Part shown: positions 1 through 8,505 of the stretch, in pieces
Numbering within the stretch: position 1 is the stretch's first letter
Layout: each line of letters opens with the position of its first letter
Source: Nitrososphaeraceae archaeon
Lineage (GTDB): Archaea; Thermoproteota; Nitrososphaeria; Nitrososphaerales; Nitrososphaeraceae
Assembly (NCBI GenBank): GCA_031316115.1
Contig: JALDRC010000002.1
Coordinates: 186,001 to 250,000, forward strand
DNA length: 64,000 nucleotides
Direction of reading: 5' to 3'
Position numbers and translations under genes: made by a program
The notes under the pieces: model-generated
Database searches by the model: none
The model's input: the letters and a program-made list of their open reading frames with translations, nothing else
Told to the model about the DNA's origin: nothing

Positions 1-178
1 AAAAGTAAATTATATTTTTCAAAAAAAATATTTAGAAGAAAAGCCATTAATATTAATTATCTCAGATTTATTATATTTATGTCTAAATGATTATTAACAA
101 AAAGATTATCTCATTCATTTTACACTCAAATCTATGTATCTGGTAAAATGCCTTAATCAACAGAATATTTATTAAATT

Positions 179-346
179 TTAAAGTTCATCCATACTAAAA
201 GATTGATAACAAATATTACATTTAAATTTCTCTTTACCAGGATTATTAGAAATAACCTGCAATTGACTTTTAGCCCTACACTTTGGGCATTTTCCATAAA
301 CAGTTTTTTTTATGATAACGAATGAAAGATATTGCCAAATATATAT
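179..346 (-). CDS. Possible tiny zinc-ribbon protein, start codon not visible
   Basis: The minus strand reads openly from about 346 to a TAA at 179-181 and encodes a CPKC pair followed 19 residues later by a CNIC pair, a typical two-knuckle zinc ribbon. No in-frame ATG, GTG or TTG precedes the first cysteine pair, so it either uses an unusual start or is the remnant of a gene that lost its 5' end. Several other tiny zinc proteins occur in this window, so a real small gene is plausible. Function unknown; nucleic-acid binding would be usual for this fold. Confidence 0.35.
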   Translation of the reverse strand: MYIWQYLSFVIIKKTVYGKCPKCRAKSQLQVISNNPGKEKFKCNICYQSFSMDEL

Positions 347-431
347 TTAATTCTTGAGAATTAAAAATCATTATAAGTTTATTTACACCAAATAATTAAT
401 ATCACCAATTGCTCAACTATAATTATGGAAA

Positions 432-737
432 ATGGGATTATTTGGAGCATTTGCAGTACACAGTTCTGAATCCTGTCCACCTAACAATATAAAAAGTAGG
501 GAAATATTTGTTGAAATCAAAGATAAACTTGAAAAAAATACGTCAAATAATGATGCAATTAGGATAAAATCATTTTATATGTCTGTACTAAAAAACAAAT
601 GGCTAATTATTTCTGAAGGTCATAATCCATTTGATATCAACAATCGATTAATCGATGCAGGCGTAAGAAATTTCAATTCTGTAAAGATTGTACCTTTGAA
701 AAAATACGATGATGTGTTAAATAAAATCAAACAATGA
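432..737 (+). CDS. Small conserved hypothetical protein (101 aa)
   Basis: A 101-residue protein starting at ATG 432 with a glycine/alanine-rich N-terminus containing the segment FAVHSSESCPPNN, followed by a mixed alpha/beta body. There is no signal peptide or membrane helix. The size and alternation suggest a small ferredoxin-like fold, but I do not recognise a characterised family. The His-Ser-Ser-Glu-Ser-Cys stretch is the most distinctive part and could be an active or metal site. It ends 32 nt before the methyltransferase gene on the same strand, so co-transcription is possible. Function unknown. Confidence 0.7.
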   Translation: MGLFGAFAVHSSESCPPNNIKSREIFVEIKDKLEKNTSNNDAIRIKSFYMSVLKNKWLIISEGHNPFDINNRLIDAGVRNFNSVKIVPLKKYDDVLNKIKQ

Positions 738-769
738 CTAAGAGTATTTTCTAGTTCTTTTTTTTAAAT

Positions 770-1501
770 TTGAAAGCCCCTAACACTCGATCTGACAAAG
801 ATTTTCCCTCACATCTGTTACCTCGTACTGCATTTTACGGTAGGACCTTCGAAGAATACAAACGAATGTTCAATCTTAATATCGAGGAATTGAAAAATCT
901 TAGAATTCTTGATTGTCCATCTGGACCTTCTTCTTTTGTTTCAGAATCTTACAGAAAAAAAATAAATGTAGTTGGCTGTGATCCAATGTACAGATATAAA
1001 TTAAACTATTTACTCAAAACTGGACTAGAGGATATAGAAATGTTGTTAGAAAAAGTTGCATCCTACAGTGATAAATATAACTGGAATTTTTATAAATCTC
1101 TCCCTCATCTAAAAAAGTTCCGGGAATTGGCACTAAATCGATTCTCTAAAGATTTTGTCCCTGGAATAAAGGCCGGGAGATATCATATAGCTAGTCTTCC
1201 ATTTTTGCCATTTAAAGATAACACTTTTGATATAACATTCAGTGCTAATCTTCTTTTTTTATACGATAACCTGTACGATTTAGATTTTCACCTGACCTCA
1301 ATTCTTGAATTAACTAGAGTTACTTCGAAGGAAATTCGAATATTTCCTATTCAGGGTTCTGATTTTGCTATTTCTAGGATCTTTTTACCTATTGTACATC
1401 TATTGGTTAGACATAACCTCGCATGTAGGATTGAAAATGTAGAACACCATTTCCAAACTGGTGCAAATAAAATGATGCTAATAACTAAAGACTATAATTA
1501 A
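770..1501 (+). CDS. SAM-dependent methyltransferase-like protein
   Basis: A 243-residue protein with Rossmann-type methyltransferase features: a motif-I-like strand and glycine turn near residues 44-58 (ILDCPSGPSSF), an acidic strand end (VVGCDP) near residue 70, and a motif-IV-like segment (LPFKDNTFDITFSANLLF) near residues 145-162. Motif I has Cys-Pro-Ser-Gly-Pro where classical enzymes have Gly-x-Gly, so SAM binding is inferred rather than certain. The start is TTG at 770; no nearby ATG gives the same N-terminus. Substrate unknown. It follows the small gene at 432 by 32 nt and faces about 1.5 kb of non-coding DNA downstream. Confidence 0.75.
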   Translation: MKAPNTRSDKDFPSHLLPRTAFYGRTFEEYKRMFNLNIEELKNLRILDCPSGPSSFVSESYRKKINVVGCDPMYRYKLNYLLKTGLEDIEMLLEKVASYSDKYNWNFYKSLPHLKKFRELALNRFSKDFVPGIKAGRYHIASLPFLPFKDNTFDITFSANLLFLYDNLYDLDFHLTSILELTRVTSKEIRIFPIQGSDFAISRIFLPIVHLLVRHNLACRIENVEHHFQTGANKMMLITKDYN

Positions 1502-1533
1502 CACAATGATAAGTGATTTCGGATATAATGTGA

Positions 1534-1836
1534 TTTATTACCTTATTATTTGTAGATTTATTAGATGATTCTAATTTTACTTCAATATCTGGAAATAATC
1601 ACTATTCATCCAATGAAAATAAGGAAAAAAGATATTGTGTTCATTGTGAAACTTATGGACTTTTATATCCGGAATTAAACACAAGAACCAACCTTGAATC
1701 AGAACTTAAAAAAATCGTCAGATACTATCGGATGCCGAGAATCGGATTGAATACATTGCTTGCGTTACAATTTACCCATCAGAACACGGCAAGTAGAAAA
1801 ACAAACTCAAAGGATTCATTAAATTTCCAAATTTAA
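1534..1836 (+). pseudogene. Open frame without a start, zinc-knuckle remnant
   Basis: The frame 1534-1836 is open for 100 codons and ends at TAA 1834-1836. It encodes a protein-like sequence with a CVHCETYG knuckle in its middle and a basic helical C-terminal half. No ATG, GTG or TTG lies before the cysteine pair, and the frame begins directly after a TGA. It is best read as the 3' part of a decayed gene. Only one CxxC pair is left, so no function can be assigned. Confidence 0.35.
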
Positions 1837-1975
1837 TTCATGACAGTAAACGACATTATGTATTGTCTCTTTCCTAACATAATAGAAAATATACTAGAAA
1901 TATTAACAGAAATATATCAGAATCAGAAGAATTAGACCAGCTTATGAGGGACCGAATTGAAAGACGTAGTACACT

Positions 1976-2930
1976 AATTAGTTACTAGGATAATAATTCA
2001 AATTTAGAATAGTATAATAAAACAGATAGCAGGGAATAAGTCAACTCAGCTTGCTATTCTTTATTCCTACTCTCTCCTGAAACAATCCATTCCCTTCTAG
2101 TTTTCTAGTTTCGGTAAAACATATACGAGTGTAATGGATAGAAAACAGGAAAGTTGGGAGTAGAGTTAGACACTTAAATTCTAATCTATTGCTCTCTTAA
2201 AAAAATGTAACTACTTTGCGGTATTATAATATGTGAACAATGATATTTAAGAGTTAGATAAAATATAGGCAGTAAAGAGTAGGACCAAACTCTTTTCTAT
2301 CCCTCTGTATACAATCCACTACTATTCCACGTATTATAAAATGTGAAATATATTATTTATTGGTGTTAATAATAAAGATAGTAAATAATTCGATAAAAGT
2401 ATCATAGGAGGACACGGATCAAACTTCTACGACTTCTTACCCTCCACAGATGATACTACCTTTGTCTATTGTAATATGCGAAATATTATACTTAATTGAA
2501 TATAAAAGAGGAAACCAAGCAAGATAATGAAATGAGGATATCGCTATCTTGCCCACAAGCCTACAATTGTCTCAGATGCGATACTACATTATGGTAAACA
2601 TAATATTTAGAAGTTTAATTTAAGAAGATTAAAACCGGAGAGTAGAAGTGAAACATTTTGTACCCTCAGTTACAATGTCCTACTAGTTCCTCCCTCGTTG
2701 ATCAATGAGAGAGTTCTATACTGCCGTGGGATTTATGGTTTATAACAGTTCAATATTCCAAATCTGAAGATCTAAACCTCAAAGTATGGCTATCGAATAA
2801 TAATTATTTGTAAGAAAATTTAGATAGTAAAAATAGGAGAAAGTAGAAGGTGAGTCTAGGAGAGGATTGGCCACCACCATTCTCTCCCTGGAACGCTTCT
2901 TTTCCATTCTTAACTTATGAAACGGACACA
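1976..2930. repeat. Array of diverged hairpin/pseudoknot units
   Basis: About seven non-coding units spaced roughly 110-140 nt apart. Each has an AT-rich lead whose shape recurs (for example TATTATAATATGTGAA near 2223, TATTATAAAATGTGAA near 2331, TATTGTAATATGCGAA near 2467) followed by a purine-rich arm and a complementary pyrimidine-rich arm. The arms differ between units but pair within each. At 2399-2456 GTATCAT pairs with ATGATAC around a nested GGAGG/CCTCC. At 2519-2583 GCAAGATA pairs with TATCTTGC while TATCGC pairs with GCGATA, interleaved as in an H-type pseudoknot. At 2026-2067 ATAGCA/TGCTAT and GGAATAA/TTATTCC interleave the same way. No coding potential. Related arrays lie at 3779-4180 and 15950-16760. 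Confidence 0.55.
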
Positions 2931-2997
2931 AAACATGTTACGAGTTTAATAGATTGAGGATGGGATAGTCGGTTGAAGAGCTGCATGCTTCTATTCT

Positions 2998-3040
2998 AAC
3001 AAATTAGTCTCATTGGTATTTGAATTTTGATGGTAAATTC
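2998..3040 (+). repeat. 43-bp direct repeat, left copy flanking IS copy 1
   Basis: This 43-nt segment is repeated exactly at 3736-3778, on the other side of the truncated IS6-like element. The left copy ends exactly where the inverted terminal repeat GGCTCTGTTAA begins at 3041. It belongs to the hairpin-array sequence, so the IS sits inside an array unit. Confidence 0.85.
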
Positions 3041-3735
3041 GGCTCTGTTAACCTAAGCAGAAACAGCTATAGCTAAGAACATTCTATTTATCATATGAAT
3101 CAAATCAAATTTGAAAGAAATAGAACAGCTTCTTTTATTGTAATGTATTCTCTTTATCTGTACTTTCTTGGTTTGAGCCTACGCAGTACATCTAAAGCAT
3201 TAGTAGTATTTAGAGATGATAAAAGGAGTCATGTTTCTGTTTGGAATTGGATACAAAGGTTTGGTTCCTCCCGGATCTACAAAAGAAAAAGAGTAACTGC
3301 TTTTGTTATAGATGAAACAGTTATTCAGATTGGTAACCAACATTTTTGGTTATGGATATGTATAGAACCAATTAACTCTTCGGTGCTTGGAATCTATATT
3401 TCTGAAGAGAGAAACATGTTTGTGGCAGAGAATTTTATCAGATCTCTTGTATCCAGATATGGAAAACATACTGTCTATACAGATGGTGGTACCTGGTATA
3501 ATCAAGCATGTAATGTAATTGGATTGAAACACTATCTACATTCACCAATTCAGAAAAGTTTGATGGAAAGAGTAAACCAGTATTTGAAGGATAGAATCGA
3601 ATCATTTGATGATTACTATCCATGTAGACAACAGGAATGCAATCTATTTCGTAACATAACTGGATACAATTCTTTATCTCTATGTGCAATGATACCATAG
3701 CAAATAATAATCATTTTGAGTTAGAAAAGGAGGTG
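3041..3735 (+). mobile_element. IS6-like insertion sequence, copy 1, right end lost
   Basis: The left terminal inverted repeat starts with GGCTCTGTTAACCTAA at 3041, as in copies 2 and 3. Homology to the other copies stops at the GAGGTG near 3735; the last ~24 nt, including the right inverted repeat seen in copies 2, 3 and 4, are missing and replaced by a duplicate of the left flank. With one terminal repeat gone this copy should not transpose as a unit. Confidence 0.85.
3095..3700 (+). pseudogene. IS6/IS240-type DDE transposase, C-terminally frameshifted
   Basis: A 201-codon frame with an N-terminal helical region and a DDE core: Asp in FVIDETVIQIG, Asp in VYTDGGTWY and Glu in SLMERVNQYL. 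Up to about residue 185 it matches the 220-residue copy at 29934 throughout. After NLF the sequence loses one base relative to the other copies (CGT-AAC-ATA-ACT-GG here against 15 nt ending in AAC-TGG or AAC-TAG elsewhere), so the normal tyrosine-tryptophan-rich tail is replaced by a short out-of-frame end. All catalytic residues remain. Together with the missing right terminal repeat, the element looks dead. Confidence 0.85.
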
Positions 3736-3778
3736 AACAAATTAGTCTCATTGGTATTTGAATTTTGATGGTAAATTC
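3736..3778 (+). repeat. 43-bp direct repeat, right copy flanking IS copy 1
   Basis: Exact second copy of 2998-3040, joined to the truncated 3' end of IS copy 1. It continues into the next unit of the hairpin array, so removing one repeat plus the IS would restore an uninterrupted array. Confidence 0.85.
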
Positions 3779-4180
3779 TAACATGAAATATGATATCTAT
3801 CGGTTGAATAAAAACAGAGATAATAACAAACTCCGAGCAAGCAAGCGGTATGTGGATGCATTTGAGTTCTACCACTTATTGCCTTCTGGATTAGATTGGT
3901 AATTTTTTCGGTATAAAAATATGAACAGCCTTGAATTTATCGATTGTAAATAAAAGTTAGTGAAAACTGGAGTGTAAATATATAGTGATTACTAATATCG
4001 CAACTGTTACTACCTTGTCCTCCAGATTGATTTTCTACCCTTGTTTAACAGTATGGTGAATATGATATATATCGACTGTTGATAATAGCTAGTACAAATT
4101 GGAATTGGAGTTGGTAAAAAGATTACATGGGTTTACTCCTACCATGAATCCTTACTTTTTCAGGATGTGGGTAACTAAAG
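3779..4180. repeat. Hairpin array, continuation beyond IS copy 1
   Basis: Three more units with the AT-rich lead and complementary arms. In the unit near 3840-3885, GCAA and GTGG pair with CCAC and TTGC. In the unit at 3967-4025, CTGGAG pairs with CTCCAG. In the unit near 4107-4147, GGAGT/ACTCC and CATGG/CCATG interleave as a possible pseudoknot. Leads such as ATGAAATATGATATCTATCGG and TATAAAAATATGAACAGC resemble those before the IS. No open reading frame is convincing. Confidence 0.5.
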
Positions 4181-4374
4181 TCTTTCTGACACAACACTAC
4201 TTATCCTAGTTCATCTATCGTCAATATTCTTTATCATTATATGATTTTACTCTTTGGTATGTGGTCTGTCCTCTTAACTTGCAACTGTGTCTTTTTGTTA
4301 TGTGCAATTATCTTTGTCATCGTCATTCCCAAGAGACATTTTTATCAGTGTCCATCTGCAATAATATTCTGTAT

Positions 4375-4500
4375 TTACATAGTAGGAATATCTTTATCTA
4401 ACTCAGATATAAAACGCTGACCATTAATATCATACATGTTATGTCTAAGATGCACCAAAAAGGATTTGATACTATCTTCAATAGTCTTTTAACTAAACCA
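4375..4500 (-). pseudogene. C-terminal coding remnant on the minus strand
   Basis: The minus strand carries about 37 in-frame codons ending at TAA 4375-4377, with protein-like composition (a segment HLRHNMYDINGQRFISELD). It follows an in-frame stop and has no start codon. This looks like the tail of an old gene, possibly from a mobile element, but too little remains to name it. Confidence 0.25.
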
Positions 4501-4776
4501 TCAACAAGACTAGGATATTATACTTTTTTTTATTCAAATGAAAGTCATAAAATACCTTAATCTTTTTATATAATAGTTTTTGGTATCTTTAGATTTGAAT
4601 TGATAAAGTTAGGATATTAATATTGGTAATTTTGATTAGTTTTTCGGTTATTACTATCCTGTTTTAATCCAAAAATCATAAATAGATCTCATTCTATATC
4701 GTGAATAAATACTTCTTTTTATATCCCAGTCTTGGTTTTAGAAATTAATATACCTCTATTATTTAATAATACTCTA

Positions 4777-5640
4777 ATGAAGATAACAGCTATTATTACA
4801 GATTATGACGGTACTATCTGTCCTACCAATTCAATGTATTCAGATGACAATCCTATCCCTGAAGACCTCTACTCTATTCTTTTAGAAATTTCTAAGAAAA
4901 TACCGATATGCATTCTTTCTAGCAAGTCATTAGAATCTTTAATCCCAAGTCTTGGTTTTTCCAAGGTTATTTCTTGTATACAAGGGATAGAAATATTTGT
5001 TTTTTCCGAACAAATAATTAAAAAAAAAATTACCAATTTAGATAAATCGATCTTGGAAAAAAATATTGAGATGTTCTACATTCAGCAAATGGAAAAATTG
5101 AAATCAAATTCTGTCATGCTCTCAGATCTTCCAGAATATATAAAATGCAGGTTTGAAGACATTCATATTGAAAAAAAATATACTTTTCACGATCACATAT
5201 TGGCTGGACTAACATTCGATTACAGACATATTTTGAAGTGGGAAAATTATAAAACCAATATCGAACCTCTAATATTGCAGAGAATTAATGAGTTCTTTAC
5301 TATGAATTCAGTATCTTTTGGTGATATAAATATACAAACCTATTCCAGTCATCCATTTATCGATATATATAGTACTAAATTCAACAAAGGCGATGCTATT
5401 GATAAGTTGAGAGAAATATTGGGGGTTAACAAGAATGGAAAAATATTATATCTTGGTGATTCTGAAAATGATAATCCTGCTTTTTTAAAGTCCGATCTCT
5501 CCATTAATGTTCGTTCAGATTCCAGGATCAACACACATCTAAAAACTCATTACGGGTTAGAATTTAATGAATTGACTAATTTTCTTACAAGGTTATATGA
5601 TTTGGATTTCCATTTTTCCAATATGCTAACGATGAATTAG
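4777..5640 (+). CDS. HAD-superfamily phosphatase (Cof/sugar-phosphatase type)
   Basis: Taken from ATG 4777, the protein has all four HAD motifs: DYDGT at residues 9-13 (nucleophile Asp9, acid/base Asp11), a motif-II serine run (ILSSKS) near residue 60, a motif-III lysine in KFNKGDAI, and motif IV LGDSENDNPAF. The large middle insertion is a C2-type cap, as in Cof, sucrose-phosphate and trehalose-phosphate phosphatases. An upstream in-frame TTG at 4732 would add 15 residues, but ATG 4777 places motif I at the normal distance from the N-terminus. Substrate cannot be read from the sequence; a sugar phosphate is likely. Cytosolic. Confidence 0.88.
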   Translation: MKITAIITDYDGTICPTNSMYSDDNPIPEDLYSILLEISKKIPICILSSKSLESLIPSLGFSKVISCIQGIEIFVFSEQIIKKKITNLDKSILEKNIEMFYIQQMEKLKSNSVMLSDLPEYIKCRFEDIHIEKKYTFHDHILAGLTFDYRHILKWENYKTNIEPLILQRINEFFTMNSVSFGDINIQTYSSHPFIDIYSTKFNKGDAIDKLREILGVNKNGKILYLGDSENDNPAFLKSDLSINVRSDSRINTHLKTHYGLEFNELTNFLTRLYDLDFHFSNMLTMN

Positions 5641-6228
5641 GAAGTAAAATCTACCGATTAAGAAATGATTTTAATTAATATGCACTGAGATTTATTATTA
5701 TAACCCCTATTGTTATTAAAAAACTGCCAAATTAAATTATTATTTTTGTTACTCTTAATATTTTTAATTGATTTTATATTTATCAATGAGGTAAAAATCT
5801 TCTCTTTTTTATTTGAATAACTTTCTATAAACATTGAAATATTTTAGAAGAACCAAATTTCGTTGTTTTGGATTATCCTTTACATTATGCCTTTATTTTT
5901 AATATTTTTACTATATGGAAATTGAAAAGAAAATACAATAACCAATAATTAATATTTAATTTAGACAATGATCATTCTTTTAATACTCATTAAATATTGC
6001 AGAAAAGTTTCAGAATATTATAAATGGTACTAAAATAATATCTTCTCTGATTCTTTTTTTATTACTTTGCTAATTCTGGTCAACCACCAGATCACAAATA
6101 AAAAACAAATAACTTTATATTCTTGATAAACAATTCAGGAGCTGACTAACAAATTAATAAAATTTCCTGTATTTCACTAATAATTAGTTACTATTTATAT
6201 TACATTTACCACTATTACCTAATCAATT
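5641..6228. other. Intergenic region with no recognisable gene
   Basis: About 590 nt of very AT-rich DNA between the HAD and CDF genes. I see no coding frame, repeat array or strong hairpin. It should hold the terminator of the upstream gene and the CDF promoter, but no single site stands out. Confidence 0.5.
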
Positions 6229-7791
6229 GTGACTGATTACCAAGGTAATGGAGATACCAATGGAAATGAAACTAGCAATAAAGTATTTATACAAAATAAA
6301 AAACAAGAACAATCCTATAAAGAAAAAAATAAAGTAGTTATAATTTCCATTATAGCATCTTCTTGTTTAGCTATTTTAAAGCTATCAATAGGATTTTCTA
6401 CAAATAGTCTTGCAATTTTATCAGAGGCATTCCATTCAGGATTAGACGTTTTAGCTGCATTTATGACTCTTTATGCTGTAAGATTAGTAATTAAACCACC
6501 AGATTTGCGATATACATATGGATACGCTAAAATAGAAAGTATCTCTAGTTTAGCAGAAATTCTTTTGCTACTTCTGGTAGCCGGATGGATATTTTATGAA
6601 GGAATTGAGAGAATCTTCTTCAAAAGCGTTGTACCAGAGATTACAATATTCTCATTCTTAATCATGGTAACTTCTATTGTGGTAGATTATGGGAGATCAA
6701 AAGCGTTATTTAAAATAGCCAGAAAATATGGCAGTCAAGCCATAGAGGCTGACGCATTGCACTTTCGAGCAGATATGATCTCTTCATTCATAGTCATAGT
6801 AGGATTAATATTCGTTCTAATACTAAACGTTCCTAACGCAGACGCTTATGCCGGGATAATTATTGGAGGAATGATTATATATACTTCATTAGGCCTCGGA
6901 AAGAGAACACTTGATGTATTATTGGATAAAGCGCCAAAAGGATTGAACCATATTGTTTTAGAATCTATAATAGGACTTGAAGGTGTTAATAGAGCACATG
7001 ATCTACGTATTAGAGCGGTAGGTAACACTATGTTTATAGATCTTCATATAGAAGTTCCGAGAACTTCAACACATGATAAAGCTCATAAAATTGCTACTAG
7101 CGTCGAAATGAAAATAAGACAGATTATCTCAAATGCCGATGTATTAGTACATGTTGATGCTATTGAAGCAGAATCTGAAACACTTTCTGATAGAATTAAA
7201 TTGATTGCGGATGAAATAGAAGGAATAAAAAATATTCATTCTATATATTTATCTAGAATACCCGAACTTAAAGAAGGAAAATCTAGACCCTTTACACACA
7301 ATCAATCTTATTCTAATCTCTCAGATTCGCAAGACGACAATAGAAATAATACTTCCAAAAATCATCTTCATTTATATCTTGATATCCAGGTTAATAATCG
7401 ACTGGATCTGAAAACGGCCCATAGTATTATTGAACAATTTGAGAGCAGAGTCAAGAATGAGATCAACGAGATAGGAAGTATCACTACACACATAGAAATA
7501 GACACCAGTGAAGATACCAAAACGATAGGAGTTGAAAAAAAAGTATCGCAATCTTATATTCAAATGATAAAAAATTCATGTCTGTCAATTGATGGCGTAG
7601 TAGAATGTAAAGATATTGGGATTGTAGATATGAATGGAAGTCAACATATCACTTTAACTGTGCTTATAAATTTACCAAATTCTTCAAAAATTTCAGTTTC
7701 AGAAGCTCATAAAATCGCTACCAGTGTTCAAGAACATATCATGAAAAAGACTAATGCCGAAAGAGTTGTTGTCCATACTGAACCAACTTGA
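6229..7791 (+). CDS. Cation diffusion facilitator with an extended C-terminal region
   Basis: A 520-residue CDF-family metal/proton antiporter. Six membrane helices lie between about residues 35 and 230. The paired metal sites are visible as H69-x3-D73 in TM2 (AFHSGLD) and H178-x3-D182 in TM5 (DALHFRAD), consistent with Zn/Fe/Mn/Co export. The cytoplasmic part is much longer than the usual single ~80-residue dimer domain: three ZT-dimer-like segments can be seen, near 240-320, 365-425 and 440-520, each with the phrase AH(K/S)I followed by a V-H-(V/T/I)-(D/E) strand. Start GTG 6229. A second CDF gene lies 715 nt downstream. Confidence 0.92.
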   Translation: MTDYQGNGDTNGNETSNKVFIQNKKQEQSYKEKNKVVIISIIASSCLAILKLSIGFSTNSLAILSEAFHSGLDVLAAFMTLYAVRLVIKPPDLRYTYGYAKIESISSLAEILLLLLVAGWIFYEGIERIFFKSVVPEITIFSFLIMVTSIVVDYGRSKALFKIARKYGSQAIEADALHFRADMISSFIVIVGLIFVLILNVPNADAYAGIIIGGMIIYTSLGLGKRTLDVLLDKAPKGLNHIVLESIIGLEGVNRAHDLRIRAVGNTMFIDLHIEVPRTSTHDKAHKIATSVEMKIRQIISNADVLVHVDAIEAESETLSDRIKLIADEIEGIKNIHSIYLSRIPELKEGKSRPFTHNQSYSNLSDSQDDNRNNTSKNHLHLYLDIQVNNRLDLKTAHSIIEQFESRVKNEINEIGSITTHIEIDTSEDTKTIGVEKKVSQSYIQMIKNSCLSIDGVVECKDIGIVDMNGSQHITLTVLINLPNSSKISVSEAHKIATSVQEHIMKKTNAERVVVHTEPT

Positions 7792-8505
7792 TCATAATAC
7801 TAAAAATATCTCAGTTAAGATTAGGATCTCTGTTATATGAGGATCTCTGTTAAATGAGATTTAACATAGCTTTTAAAATTGAGTATAGCACATTATAGAC
7901 CATTGTAAAATATATTTACTTTATTCCTTATCTCGACAGAACTTTACAATATTCTATATTTACAATATTATCTTAATCTTGAATTGATACTATATCAAAT
8001 ATTATGTAGAAAAGAGATCTCAAAATATAATACTTCTTCTCCCAAACAAACCACAATTGAATTAGAATTCGATTTAATAAATATCATGATAAAAACAAAA
8101 TTGTATCAAGCATAAAATTCTAATAGCGTAGATTATCAATATTTAGTACCTGTTGCCTATACCTCTATAATATATTTAAAATTTCGATAATTTTGTATTT
8201 AATATAAATTTAAATAATAATATCAGTAAAATGGAGCAGTTTCAAAAAGAAAACAAAAAATGAGATATCTCTACCATCAAATATCTCACGTTATTCAACA
8301 TCTCACAAATATTCCATATTTGCTGGATTCAATTTGAGTAATTAATGCTTTATATCCAAATGAACCAGAAAAAATAATGCTATTATTTAAGCAAAATCTT
8401 TTGATTTTAAAATAAACTTTATGAAGGCATTGACTCTAATCATATCTAAACTTAATTCCAAAACATTAATTATGACGTACTTGAAAACTATAGTCAACAA
8501 ATTAA
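7792..8505. other. Intergenic region with a 17-bp tandem duplication
   Basis: No gene is visible in these 714 nt. At 7823-7856 a 17-nt segment beginning AGGATCTCTGTTA occurs twice in tandem with one mismatch (TATATG against TAAATG). It may be a small slippage duplication or a protein-binding pair; its position just after the CDF gene gives no clear role. Confidence 0.5.

Noticed and set aside
1976-2930. CRISPR array
   Set aside because: Spacing is irregular (about 110-140 nt), leads are diverged rather than identical, there are no unique spacers of uniform length, and no cas genes occur in the window.
1976-4180. Integron attC-like cassette array
   Set aside because: Structure conserved over sequence is reminiscent of attC sites, and one GTTAGAC string occurs, but there are no cassettes with genes, no consistent core sites and no integrase in the window.
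1266-5620. Shared LYDLDFH motif in the methyltransferase and HAD proteins
   Set aside because: The seven-residue match is at unrelated positions in different folds and is not supported by flanking similarity; probably coincidence.
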